A DNA stretch of 39,248 bases from a virus. Of this stretch, positions 1 through 7,642 are shown piece after piece (within the stretch, counting starts at the first letter, position 1; every line of letters begins with the position of its first letter). The notes beneath the pieces are model-generated. The model was given only the letters and a program-made list of their open reading frames with translations, ran no database searches and had not been told where the DNA came from. A program made the position numbers and the translations under genes. The stretch covers positions 1 through 39,248 of IMG/VR virus record IMGVR_UViG_3300042924_003079; one strand, given 5' to 3'.

Positions 1-809
1 ATTACATAACCTTCATGATCGCACTTTTCATCACCAATGTAACATTGAACATTCTCAACGGAGGTGATACCTTCCATGAGAAGCTCTTTGATCTCAATGA
101 TGAGTTTGTAGAGAATCATCAGGTTGTTGTCCATACCCGACTCTGCAATGTCGCGTTGTTCGCGGATGCACTTGTTCACAGCTACTTTGAGTTCTTGTCC
201 TTCTTTTTGCGAAGGGAACTTAACAAAATTGATAGCCACACTTGCAAGACCAAGAAGGAGATCAATTCTACGACGACGGGAGGTAAAGTGTGCATCAGTT
301 TTCAGGAACTTAACATTAGGAGATTGCAGTTCCTCATCAACACCGAACGATGCAACTGCGTCTTTCAGATGAGTAGAACTGGTGTAGGAAGTGTGTGCAG
401 CAATGATCACATTCTCTTCCACAAGACGACCGAAGTTGTATTCAATCGTGTTAGGCTTGTAGAAGTCATTACCACCGAAACCGATGAAATCACCCTGCAC
501 AATACCTTTGATGCGAGGGAGATTGTCAAAACAAACATGAAGAATAGATGCGACATTCCCATCATGATTCACAGAAATGTCATAGTGAGAATAATTGATC
601 TTGATTTTCTTCTTGTTGAATACACTTTTCGTACCAACAAAAAACCTACCCGTGAAAGGACAAGTACCCCACACGATTGCAGGAGCACCGTCATACTTTA
701 CAGACAGTTTGCTGTTGCGTTCCCGCAGGAATCGCAGGACATTCTTTGCACCATCCCGACCATCGTTCAGGATCGCGTCTTCGGGATGTTCCAGGTGAGT
801 GTTCTTCAT
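1..809 (-). CDS. Ligase-like nucleotidyltransferase, C-terminus cut by window edge
   Basis: The reading frame runs off the left edge with no stop. About 269 residues are visible. KYDGAP near residues 38-43 matches the KxDG adenylation motif (motif I) of covalent nucleotidyltransferases, and HEGYV at the very edge matches motif IV of RNA/DNA ligases. VQGDF lies between them. The N-terminus (THLEHPED) resembles a family of uncharacterised T4-like cyanophage proteins as I remember it. Start ATG 809 is chosen because the longer in-frame ATG at 824 overlaps the likely -10 box at 816-821. It is the first gene after a terminator and promoter. The ligase activity is inferred from two motifs; the real function is unknown. 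Confidence 0.6.
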   Translation of the reverse strand, partial: MKNTHLEHPEDAILNDGRDGAKNVLRFLRERNSKLSVKYDGAPAIVWGTCPFTGRFFVGTKSVFNKKKIKINYSHYDISVNHDGNVASILHVCFDNLPRIKGIVQGDFIGFGGNDFYKPNTIEYNFGRLVEENVIIAAHTSYTSSTHLKDAVASFGVDEELQSPNVKFLKTDAHFTSRRRRIDLLLGLASVAINFVKFPSQKEGQELKVAVNKCIREQRDIAESGMDNNLMILYKLIIEIKELLMEGITSVENVQCYIGDEKCDHEGYV

Positions 810-815
810 GTGGCC

Positions 816-843
816 ATCATACATGAAAAGAGGGCCCTGTAAA
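816..843 (-). promoter_or_regulatory. Promoter with -35 in terminator loop
   Basis: On the minus strand TTTACA (843-838) is followed after 16 bases by TATGAT (821-816). The -35-like hexamer is exactly the loop of the terminator hairpin at 826-851. Transcription would begin almost at ATG 809, giving a very short or absent leader. This is a sequence match only. Confidence 0.45.
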
Positions 844-851
844 GGGCCCCC
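826..851 (-). terminator. Rho-independent terminator
   Basis: A GGGCCC stem (832-837 with 844-849) is extended by one wobble and one G-C pair around a six-base loop. On the minus strand it is followed by TCTTTTC. It would end the short operon at 870-1564. Confidence 0.7.
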
Positions 852-869
852 GAACCAGTTCGCAGACTG

Positions 870-992
870 TCACATGAACTCAGCGATGTAGTAACCAATC
901 GTTACATTATATTGTTGTGCTCTTTGTTCCCATTCTTGCCATTCTTCATCATCAGCAAGACACTCAAGTAGGAGTAGTTGATCTTCAGTCAT
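870..992 (-). CDS. Hypothetical 40-residue acidic protein
   Basis: A 40-codon frame starts MTEDQLLLLE, is rich in Glu, Asp and Trp, and ends YYIAEFM. A Shine-Dalgarno AGGGGA lies just before ATG 992. The start overlaps the last codons of the upstream gene by 8 bases through an ATGACTGA junction. It is the last gene before the terminator at 826-851. I recognise no family. The coding call rests on the ribosome-binding site and the overlap. Confidence 0.6.
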   Translation of the reverse strand: MTEDQLLLLECLADDEEWQEWEQRAQQYNVTIGYYIAEFM

Positions 993-1155
993 TTTCCCCT
1001 GAAGTAATTGGATAATCTATAATTTTTTTTATATCGTCTACACTAACTTTTGATGGGTCAGTTACAATCTTATTCATCATTGATTGAACTTCTTCCATCT
1101 TTTGTTTGTGTAGTTTGGACAATTCTTCTGGATCTGTAGAACTATAATCAATCAT
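985..1155 (-). CDS. Hypothetical 56-residue protein
   Basis: A 56-codon frame begins MIDYSSTDPEELSKLHKQKM, a charged helical sequence, and ends DYPITSGEND. Its 3' end supplies both the AGGGGA ribosome-binding site and the start codon of the next gene, so the two are probably translationally coupled. It lies two bases after the gene at 1158-1331. No family recognised. Confidence 0.6.
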   Translation of the reverse strand: MIDYSSTDPEELSKLHKQKMEEVQSMMNKIVTDPSKVSVDDIKKIIDYPITSGEND

Positions 1156-1157
1156 TT

Positions 1158-1331
1158 TTATACATCCGATCTAAATCCTGGTTCTAATCCATTCTTCAAT
1201 GAATAAGGATAAAGTTTCCTCAGAATGACATCACATTTCCAGTATTCTTTACTGTCAGTGATTGTTTTATTGATTTGGTAATACCTTACAGCTTCATAGA
1301 GTGTTGCACACTCATCTCCACAAAAGTTCAT
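1158..1331 (-). CDS. Hypothetical 57-residue protein with two N-terminal cysteines
   Basis: A 57-codon frame with Cys 4 and Cys 8 near the start (NFCGDEC), a third Cys at 33 and an aromatic helical middle. Its ATG shares one base with the upstream stop (TGATG), which suggests translational coupling. No family recognised. Confidence 0.6.
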   Translation of the reverse strand: MNFCGDECATLYEAVRYYQINKTITDSKEYWKCDVILRKLYPYSLKNGLEPGFRSDV

Positions 1332-1564
1332 CACGTCGTAAAGCTATCAACAACACGAGAAGATTCTTCATCCACAAGAGCAAACCTGTGTGCATTTACT
1401 ACACGTTCCATAATGCGGGAATCGTGTGCATTTTCATACTCATCGCGCCAGTCCAGAAGAACATCATGGCATTCATTATCATTTTCTGCGATGACACTAA
1501 CTACGCCACCATACTCAGAAGAAGGAAACGGAACCCAATAATCAACGAGATAGAGATACTTCAT
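1331..1564 (-). CDS. Conserved hypothetical, 77 residues; paralogue of 22583-22816
   Basis: The N-terminus reads MKYLYLVDYWVPFPSSEYGG, with HDVLLDWRDEY, SRIMERVV and a terminal SFTT. The gene at 22583-22816 has the same length and roughly 70% identical residues by eye. Both are led by a TTGACA promoter and both head a short operon of small genes. The fold and function are not recognisable. Two maintained copies in one phage suggest a real, selected protein. Confidence 0.85.
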   Translation of the reverse strand: MKYLYLVDYWVPFPSSEYGGVVSVIAENDNECHDVLLDWRDEYENAHDSRIMERVVNAHRFALVDEESSRVVDSFTT

Positions 1565-1587
1565 TTTCAGTGTTAAACTACTCCTTT

Positions 1588-1616
1588 AGTGTAAATGTTT
1601 TGTTTGGATTTGTCAA
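1588..1616 (-). promoter_or_regulatory. Sigma-70-type promoter, TTGACA-17-TACACT
   Basis: On the minus strand a perfect -35 TTGACA (1616-1611) is followed after 17 bases by TACACT (1593-1588). It begins directly after the stop codon of the zincin gene and drives the 1564-870 operon. The leader to ATG 1564 would be only about 17-20 bases. A similarly placed promoter (22840-22868) precedes the paralogous gene. Confidence 0.8.
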
Positions 1617-1617
1617 G

Positions 1618-1998
1618 TTAAAGACAATACTTTTTGAGAATACGGAGAACCTCTTTAGGTTGATCTTGAACAGCAAAAGCTTCCTTCTCAACATCCTTTC
1701 GAAATCCAAGAGGTTCAACATAACCATTACCCTCTTTGCACATTTGTGCTACATGAACAGACTCATGTGCGAGGGTTCGGTTAATCTCACCAACCCAATC
1801 ATTGTAGTTTTTCCTGATGGTGTTGTTACACATCACTAATGTTGTTTTTTTGAGAGTATTCATAGGATCTCTCCAAGTTAGTGCATAGCCATCAAACTTG
1901 TCTTCTCTGCAGACTTTATGATTGTTGACAATGACCACAACATTAGCTTGTTGCAAGACATCAAGAATCTCTTGATGGGTTGGTGTTAAGTATTCCAT
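1618..1998 (-). CDS. Zincin-like putative metallopeptidase, HESVH motif
   Basis: A 126-residue protein. HESVH at residues 78-82 matches the zinc-binding HExxH signature, and a downstream EKEAFAVQDQP segment could give the third ligand, as in short SprT/gluzincin-like proteins. ATG 1998 shares one base with the upstream stop (TGATG). No signal peptide is visible, so a cytoplasmic role is likely. The substrate is unknown. A second zincin lies at 23966-24418 and the two are only distantly alike. Confidence 0.65.
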   Translation of the reverse strand: MEYLTPTHQEILDVLQQANVVVIVNNHKVCREDKFDGYALTWRDPMNTLKKTTLVMCNNTIRKNYNDWVGEINRTLAHESVHVAQMCKEGNGYVEPLGFRKDVEKEAFAVQDQPKEVLRILKKYCL

Positions 1999-2390
1999 CA
2001 CCAACCCCGATCACTCAACCAACAAGCCAGTTTCCATCCCAACCAACCAAAAGCTCCACCAAGAATCATAGCAACAATTCCAGACGGAAGCGTGAACAAT
2101 CCCCAAAGAAATGCAGCACCACCAATGAAAAAAGCTGCGGTTCCTACTACTGTACTGAAGTCATCAACATCACCACCAGAACCACTATTAGATGAGCCGG
2201 AACTATATGATTGTTGTCGTTCTGATGGTTGTTTTTTATCAAATACGGGACTAACACAGAATGACTTGAACCCATCAATGTGTGCATACATTGATTCAAC
2301 TTGTTCCTGAGCCTGCATAGGACCAAGAGCATCGACTGTAGTGGATTGAATACCCTGACGGGGAGAAGTCCAGTCTACTTTGTATTTCAT
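1998..2390 (-). CDS. Membrane protein: small N-terminal domain, Ser/Gly linker, two hydrophobic segments
   Basis: The 130 residues divide into a soluble N-terminal part (about 1-58), a Ser/Gly-rich linker (about 62-75) and hydrophobic stretches at about 84-126 ending in a Trp-rich tail. The gene at 27158-27640 has the same three-part layout, so the two may be distant paralogues. It probably sits in the host inner membrane facing the cytoplasm. No function can be assigned. Confidence 0.7.
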   Translation of the reverse strand: MKYKVDWTSPRQGIQSTTVDALGPMQAQEQVESMYAHIDGFKSFCVSPVFDKKQPSERQQSYSSGSSNSGSGGDVDDFSTVVGTAAFFIGGAAFLWGLFTLPSGIVAMILGGAFGWLGWKLACWLSDRGW

Positions 2391-2572
2391 GGGTTAAAGT
2401 GAATACGGTGATAAGAAACGAACAAGTAATCTTCAGGATCTTTTTCATCTACCACTATTTCATAGTAGATGGATTGTGCATCCTTTTTCCGACCTTCTTC
2501 TGCAAGATCGGAACACCTTGATTCATGATAGTTCTCAAGGTTTCTGATAAGTTGTTTGTGTGTTTTAATCAT
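2387..2572 (-). CDS. Hypothetical 61-residue protein, related to 22223-22420
   Basis: Starts MIKTHKQLIRNLENYHESRC. The C-terminal half (IYYEIVVDEKDPEDYLFVS) aligns by eye with IHEEFVIDEEDIPKNWLFLN in the 65-residue protein at 22223-22420. Both lie within about 1.3 kb of copies of the 77-residue paralogue, so an old block duplication is plausible. ATGA overlap with its neighbour. Function unknown. Confidence 0.7.
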   Translation of the reverse strand: MIKTHKQLIRNLENYHESRCSDLAEEGRKKDAQSIYYEIVVDEKDPEDYLFVSYHRIHFNP

Positions 2573-2853
2573 CCAAATGCAGCCTCAAGTGGCGTAATCT
2601 TCAAGGGCATAGCAGTATAAGGTGTAGTCTGTCTAATGTCAACTACACTACCCACTGTCTGGCTATTAACCGGGGCGTGGAATTGTTTGGTTTTGGTGTT
2701 GTAGAATCCCCAGATGGTTTTAACTGGTTTCCCAAGATTATAGTCATACTGCTTATGGTGATGCAACCAAATAGCAGTAGTGTTCCTCTTGAAATCCTTT
2801 TGTTGTTCATAATGATAACCATCTGGAGCTTTGTGAAAAAGTTCAACCGTCAC
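2569..2853 (-). CDS. Hypothetical 94-residue protein with GTG start
   Basis: Begins MTVELFHKAPDGYHYEQQKD. The first codon is GTG, overlapping the upstream stop as GTGA. The only other clear GTG start in the window is at 17686. The sequence is polar with aromatic residues and no membrane segment. I recognise no domain. Confidence 0.7.
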   Translation of the reverse strand: MTVELFHKAPDGYHYEQQKDFKRNTTAIWLHHHKQYDYNLGKPVKTIWGFYNTKTKQFHAPVNSQTVGSVVDIRQTTPYTAMPLKITPLEAAFG

Positions 2854-3077
2854 TTCTCAATCTTCCAGTGTTCATTACCCTTGACAGGAATCCAGAAACA
2901 GTACATTCTGTTCATTGAAACCAGAAACAGGTGAGGTACACCCTCAATCACTTTTTCCTGTTCTACAGTACACATATGAAACTGATCCATAATGTTATGG
3001 AATCGGTTCTTAGCTTTACTGGACAGAGGAACAACGGAAACCCGTTTTGTTTTAGTAGTCATAGTCTTTACCAACAT
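2850..3077 (-). CDS. Hypothetical 75-residue protein
   Basis: Begins with Lys/Thr-rich residues (MLVKTMTTKTKRVSVVPLSS) and ends with a beta-like segment (MYCFWIPVKGNEHWKIEK). ATG 3077 lies two bases after the upstream stop; an internal ATG at 3062 is an alternative. The 3' end overlaps the GTG-initiated gene by four bases. Function unknown. Confidence 0.65.
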   Translation of the reverse strand: MLVKTMTTKTKRVSVVPLSSKAKNRFHNIMDQFHMCTVEQEKVIEGVPHLFLVSMNRMYCFWIPVKGNEHWKIEK

Positions 3078-3079
3078 GG

Positions 3080-3469
3080 CTAACTTAATGCGTCAAGTAG
3101 TGGATTTGGATGTAGGGTGTGCGGTTTCTTAACTGGCACACTCTTGGATTTGGGTTTTGCGGTGGATCCTTTGGTGGCCTTGGGTTTTGACCCCTGAGAT
3201 CCCTTACGGCCACTAGACGGTTTCGCCTTTTTTTGTGATTTTTGGTTCACAGGTGTCTTAGTACCCGTCTTGCGAGTTCGATGCGAGTTTTTTAATTGTT
3301 CAAGCCGAATCTCCGCAAGCTTTCTAGTCTTGACTACTTCAAGTTGTTGACCGTCTGCGATAATCATGTATTGATTACCAAAGGGTACAGCAGCAAACTG
3401 AAAGTCTGGTGTGGTGAATCCAGTGGGACCATTGTCTGGATCCAGGATACTTGTGTTGGGAAACATCAT
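3080..3469 (-). CDS. Protein with histone-H1-like basic tail
   Basis: The 129 residues consist of an ordinary N-terminal half (about 1-62, including VPFGNQYMIIADGQQLEVV) and a low-complexity tail (about 63-120) of Lys, Ser, Pro, Thr and Gly with KPK and KKP repeats, like histone H1 tails or bacterial Lys-rich nucleoid proteins. DNA or RNA binding is an inference from charge. It overlaps the upstream gene by ATGA. Confidence 0.7.
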   Translation of the reverse strand: MMFPNTSILDPDNGPTGFTTPDFQFAAVPFGNQYMIIADGQQLEVVKTRKLAEIRLEQLKNSHRTRKTGTKTPVNQKSQKKAKPSSGRKGSQGSKPKATKGSTAKPKSKSVPVKKPHTLHPNPLLDALS

Positions 3470-4017
3470 GCGACTAGATACCTCTTTTCGTATTCTAACA
3501 GATCTTCAGGAATGTCAAGGATGTTGGTGTCAACTGGATAAGAATCTTTCCACCTTACTTTACCCTCTTGTCTCTGATACAATTTGATACCAAGATGGTT
3601 GTACTTTAGGTTGGTAGGTATAAGAATCTTGTAGTCTTCTTTATCGGGTGCAGTGAGAAAAGAGAGATTCTCGTTCTCCTTTTTGGTTACACAGATTTGT
3701 TGTGTACAGACAAGAAAAATCCTCTTGAACGCCTCATAATCCTCAAGATACTTCTCACTGTTTTCTGCAATCATCCTACCCACAAATTGAGGGGAGTGAT
3801 AGTGATCCCAAGTGTTTAGCCTGTAGTTCTTTGCAAGTTGATTCTCCAAAGCCTGTTCACTAATCAACCCCAAAGGATTGGGATTACCTGCATCAAATAC
3901 CCCGTAATAAAAGTCGCGGGAGATCTTTCGTTTGTCATCAAAAGATCGGTTCCAGTTGTGAATGTTACCCCTCATGTTGTTGAAGGTGCCTTCAGCGTAG
4001 ACTTCCCACTTTTCCAT
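3466..4017 (-). CDS. Hypothetical 183-residue protein
   Basis: A soluble protein beginning MEKWEVYAEGTFNNMRGNIH, mixed alpha/beta in appearance, without Cys-rich motifs or membrane segments. ATG 4017 follows the dioxygenase stop by six bases, so the two are probably co-transcribed. No family recognised. Confidence 0.75.
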   Translation of the reverse strand: MEKWEVYAEGTFNNMRGNIHNWNRSFDDKRKISRDFYYGVFDAGNPNPLGLISEQALENQLAKNYRLNTWDHYHSPQFVGRMIAENSEKYLEDYEAFKRIFLVCTQQICVTKKENENLSFLTAPDKEDYKILIPTNLKYNHLGIKLYQRQEGKVRWKDSYPVDTNILDIPEDLLEYEKRYLVA

Positions 4018-4023
4018 GATAAA

Positions 4024-5064
4024 TCAATAGTTTTCGTAAGTTAAAAATGTTTTTTTTCTATCTTCATCAACCAACTTGATGAAGTCATCCATGTCATAGA
4101 GTGATCCGTTGTATCTAACTTGTGAAAGTCTTTGGGATTGTTCATTATCGAAGATTTTGTTCAAGTAAGAGATTACTCTAGCCATTGTCCTTTTGTCTCC
4201 ATCCTGAACATTTGTAGGTCTCTTATGGAGAGTAATTTCTTGATCCATGAAAACAACTTGACCGTCTACCCAATCTCGGGTGTAGATATATTTTTCTTGA
4301 TAGATGGTCTTTTTAAGTTCATCCATCACCTTATCACTTTCCTCTCGTGAGAGACCAACAAAGCCATCGAATGAATGATCCTGAATCTTCATACCAGGCA
4401 ACCCAGTGCAGGTTTCTCTATAGAGTTTAGTCTCCATTCCATCAATCGGAACTGCATTGTAATGAATCATTAGATTTTGAGATTCATTCAAACCTGGGGC
4501 TAAACGATTGTCGATCCACTTGTGTTTCATGATCAATTCCTTTACCATACTTTGCATGTCGGAACTGAGAGATTCGTAGGCATCATGAGTACACAGAAAC
4601 TGAGTTTGGCTCCTTTCAGTGTCACTTACACTTTGAAGTCCTATAATCCTTTGACCATCATCAAAGGCACACTGATCACTATGCCATTCCAATTCTCCAT
4701 TTTGGAATAGTCCTTTTGGTCTGTCCTTTTCTCCTTTTTTATAACTGACCATGGTGACTGCATCTTTCATTTGATCGTCAGTATCATCATTGACATAACC
4801 CAAGTTCAGAAAGATTTCCCTCCAGTGTCTACCCTGAAGTTTCTTAGAGATAACCGCATCATGAATGATAGATCGACTAGATTCCCCCCACTCCATCATA
4901 GTTTTGTAAAGAGTGTCTAGAGGAACTTTTTCATCCACAAATACAATACATTGGGATGCACACAATTTCCCAAGTTCTACAACTTCTTCTTGACAATTCC
5001 AGTCAATGTCATAAACTTCAACACCAACTGTTGAACTATAATTTTTCAGAGATTTAGTCTTCAT
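4024..5064 (-). CDS. TauD/TfdA-like 2-oxoglutarate Fe(II) dioxygenase
   Basis: 346 residues, somewhat longer than E. coli TauD. WHSDQ places the iron-binding H128 and D130. VVFMDQEITLHKRP gives the distal H280, and the following R296 (MARV) fits the 2-oxoglutarate-binding Arg of this family. It should hydroxylate a small molecule or an amino-acid or sugar residue using O2 and 2-oxoglutarate; the substrate cannot be read. It is not similar to the tandem oxygenase at 28963-30129. A TATAAAT sequence lies 10 bases upstream of the start. Confidence 0.85.
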   Translation of the reverse strand: MKTKSLKNYSSTVGVEVYDIDWNCQEEVVELGKLCASQCIVFVDEKVPLDTLYKTMMEWGESSRSIIHDAVISKKLQGRHWREIFLNLGYVNDDTDDQMKDAVTMVSYKKGEKDRPKGLFQNGELEWHSDQCAFDDGQRIIGLQSVSDTERSQTQFLCTHDAYESLSSDMQSMVKELIMKHKWIDNRLAPGLNESQNLMIHYNAVPIDGMETKLYRETCTGLPGMKIQDHSFDGFVGLSREESDKVMDELKKTIYQEKYIYTRDWVDGQVVFMDQEITLHKRPTNVQDGDKRTMARVISYLNKIFDNEQSQRLSQVRYNGSLYDMDDFIKLVDEDRKKTFLTYENY

Positions 5065-5074
5065 TTCTTTACAA

Positions 5075-5081
5075 ATTTATA
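5075..5081 (-). promoter_or_regulatory. Possible T4-type late promoter box TATAAAT
   Basis: The minus strand reads TATAAAT 10 bases before ATG 5064 of the dioxygenase. T4 late promoters use TATAAATA at -10. The match is one base short and lies in A/T-rich sequence, so it is a weak call. Confidence 0.3.
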
Positions 5082-5093
5082 TGAAATATGTAG

Positions 5094-6335
5094 TCAGCGT
5101 TTGACTACCGAGATTGCAGGTTGACCCTGTTGGAAGATCGTGTCTACCACAGCTTGGATCTTCTGGTGAGTAGAGATCCCAACTTTATTGAACACGGGAA
5201 CTACAACCAGACCAAAAGATTTGGTGTAGTTGTCAACATCACCAGGGACCAGTTCACCACTACGGATGCGAGCTGCATCATTGTGGTGCATCCGAATCAC
5301 ACGGCCAATGGTCTGGGAGATACCAATGTAATCCATGGATCGCATAAAGATCACACCCTCAAGTCCAGAGACGTTGATACCCTCAGAGAGGATGGAGTGG
5401 TGAAGAACAACAAACTTCTTAGAGTCATCCTTACCCCATGCACTTAGGGTCTCAAAGAATACCTCACGGTTCACCTTCTGACCGTTGATAATTGCACCAG
5501 TCTTTGCGGTGATGTAGAGATAAGAGAACCCACGATCTTGAAGTTGTTGAATGAAGTCAGTCTCAGACATCAGTGCAGAGATCTGTTTGGTAGCTTTCGC
5601 ACAGATCAACACTTTATCTTTACCACATTCATCCAGAGTTTCAATCAGATTCTCGCAATCCCGATCCGCAGGGATCTTACCAGACTTCACCATAGGAAGT
5701 TGTTTCGCAATAACTTTCGGAGGGAGGATGTAACCGCCCTGCACAAGTTCAGGTGCAGGAACATTACAAATGACCTGACCATAAACTTCTACATCATTCA
5801 TCCCAGGCTTACCGACTGCGAGAGAATGTTTGGGAGTCGCAGTGAAGAAGTAACAACGATCAGCTTCCTGACTGAAGTATTCAGTTGCGGGGAAGAAATT
5901 GCGTTTGACGGAGTTGTGAGCTTCATCAAAGTAAATGGTGTTGACAGGGAGACGAGTTTGCTGCAGTCTCTCCAGAGAGTTGTAGGTCGTGAAGATCAAC
6001 TTGTGACCGCGAGTGTTCACAACCCAATCCACAATCTCTTGAGGTTTGGTAGAACTGAAGTGATGAGTTTCACCAGAGTGAATGTGCATCACACTTGCGT
6101 TGGTGATAAACTCCAGAAACTCAGAACATAATTGTTCAGCCAACAAGATGCGTGGTGCGACTATAACAATCGTTTGAGGAGTTTCAGACTCAAACTGAAT
6201 CATAGTAAACCGGATCATTTTCATTGTCTTCCCGCCACCAGTGGGGACCACGATCTGTCCTTTCTTGTGCAGTTGCATTAACTCAACTGCGCGTTCTTGG
6301 TGTGGTCGAAGAATCATTGAATCGCGTCTCAACAT
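5094..6335 (-). CDS. SF2 DEAH-box helicase
   Basis: 413 residues from ATG 6335, chosen over the upstream frame start at 6368 because AAGGGG lies nine bases before it. Motifs in order: RPHQ (10-13, Q-motif-like), PTGGGKT (31-37, Walker A), DEAH (137-140), TAT (165-167), SEGINV (317-322), QTIGRVIR (341-348). This layout is that of type III Res-subunit/UvsW-type ATP-dependent nucleic-acid translocases. There is no nuclease domain. It could serve recombination or branch migration as T4 UvsW does, but the sequence does not prove UvsW orthology. Confidence 0.9.
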   Translation of the reverse strand: MLRRDSMILRPHQERAVELMQLHKKGQIVVPTGGGKTMKMIRFTMIQFESETPQTIVIVAPRILLAEQLCSEFLEFITNASVMHIHSGETHHFSSTKPQEIVDWVVNTRGHKLIFTTYNSLERLQQTRLPVNTIYFDEAHNSVKRNFFPATEYFSQEADRCYFFTATPKHSLAVGKPGMNDVEVYGQVICNVPAPELVQGGYILPPKVIAKQLPMVKSGKIPADRDCENLIETLDECGKDKVLICAKATKQISALMSETDFIQQLQDRGFSYLYITAKTGAIINGQKVNREVFFETLSAWGKDDSKKFVVLHHSILSEGINVSGLEGVIFMRSMDYIGISQTIGRVIRMHHNDAARIRSGELVPGDVDNYTKSFGLVVVPVFNKVGISTHQKIQAVVDTIFQQGQPAISVVKR

Positions 6336-6397
6336 AGCTAGAATACCCCTTAACCCTGGGGAGGGCAAGGGGCTGAACGATCAGAGATCCTTATGGA

Positions 6398-7561
6398 TCA
6401 ACGGAGGGTGAGACAGTCGCCATCAGGATCAAACTTAATGTGGTTTCCGTTCACATCTACCAGACCAAGTTCAGTAGGACGACCCAAATCCTCGGGATTG
6501 GGCTTAACATACTGTGGGAGGAATCCAGCAAGTTTGACAGGGAAAGCATCCTCGTCAATAACAGATTCCTGACCTTCTTCCACAGTATTGAAAGCAAACT
6601 GAATCATGACTTCCTTCAGTTCATTAAACTCTTCAATGAAGTCTTCACGGAACTTTTTGAGATCATCTTTACGGACTGGTGCATAACCAAAGATCCACAC
6701 AGGAAGGTTAAGACGGGTGCCATGATAGAGAGCACGCATCCAGGTACTCTTGTTGTCACCATTACCAGCACAATAGGTGATGTAACCTTGTGCAATTAAT
6801 TCTTGATCCTCACGGCCTTCAACACCCTGTTTGGCAAAATTGTTCTCTTTGATGAATCCATTGAGAGTATTCTTACCAGTTCCAACAGAGTTATAGGTAA
6901 GGAAGTTGGGGAAAACTTGACAGTTGTTGTAGCAACTTACCTTGATTTTCTTACGAGCTTTTGCAGTCTTGTCTGTAGCGATAAGGTCTACAAATGAGTC
7001 AATAGCATCAGCAGTGTTTGGAATAATTTCCCGTTTGACTGCATTGCAAACTTCTTTGATGTAATCTTGAGCAGTCTGACTCATCTGAGGGTTGCTGTGA
7101 TGATTAGACTGGTTACGAGCAACAATCTCCCAATAAAGACTGTCAAAGTGATACACGTCAAAGAGGTAAAGTTCTTGACCAAAACGATCAAGAGCTTCGT
7201 TGCGATTGTATCCAGAAAGACCTTTTTTCTTTGCAGCACTGAGATCATTTACATCAGTACCAACAATCGGAGGTTGTGCATCAATACGATAACCAATCGC
7301 CTCAAAGTTGTTGAACAAATCGTTCACATGGTCAGCATCATTACTCTTGTCACGAGGTTGTTCTTCAACATCGTAACGAATAAATTGTCGGGGGATCAGA
7401 TAACGACCAAGGAAGATGGCACCTTTATATTCAATGGGAGGTGCAGCTTCAAGAGAGGCCTCAATCGTTTCTTGAGTAAGTCCGAGAGGATTGGCACAGG
7501 TTTGTGCAATCTTATCCCAAATCATCTGCGTCTCAACAGACACATAGGATTGAACAGTCAT
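6398..7561 (-). CDS. Possible ParB/Srx-fold protein next to helicase
   Basis: 387 residues. Around residues 55-130 the order of segments (IPRQFIRYD, an FEAIGYRIDAQPPIVG strand, then GYNRNEALDRFG) resembles the ParB N-terminal domain, in which a DGxxR/GxxR helix follows a beta-strand. The remainder is unassigned and ends in a predicted beta segment (VDVNGNHIKFD). The gene directly precedes the helicase in the operon, so the two may act together on DNA. The ParB assignment is an inference from pattern, not a firm match. Confidence 0.55.
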   Translation of the reverse strand: MTVQSYVSVETQMIWDKIAQTCANPLGLTQETIEASLEAAPPIEYKGAIFLGRYLIPRQFIRYDVEEQPRDKSNDADHVNDLFNNFEAIGYRIDAQPPIVGTDVNDLSAAKKKGLSGYNRNEALDRFGQELYLFDVYHFDSLYWEIVARNQSNHHSNPQMSQTAQDYIKEVCNAVKREIIPNTADAIDSFVDLIATDKTAKARKKIKVSCYNNCQVFPNFLTYNSVGTGKNTLNGFIKENNFAKQGVEGREDQELIAQGYITYCAGNGDNKSTWMRALYHGTRLNLPVWIFGYAPVRKDDLKKFREDFIEEFNELKEVMIQFAFNTVEEGQESVIDEDAFPVKLAGFLPQYVKPNPEDLGRPTELGLVDVNGNHIKFDPDGDCLTLR

Positions 7562-7642
7562 GTTTTAATTAAATTAAAGGACAAGTTTGCAATCAGGTTG
7601 AAGAACTAAGTTCTTTTCGTTTGATTACATGGCCAGAATACA

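Noticed and set aside
15-842. Long plus-strand open frame of 275 codons at the left edge
   Set aside because: It is the reverse reading of the ligase-like gene, whose minus-strand frame contains clear family motifs and shows no internal stop.
5538-6131. Plus-strand frame of 197 codons inside the helicase
   Set aside because: It lies wholly within the helicase gene, whose motifs fix the minus strand as coding.
6380-6400. GATCC-TTAT-GGATC hairpin after the ParB-like gene
   Set aside because: Only a 5-bp stem with no T-tract, and it overlaps the stop codon; not enough for a terminator.
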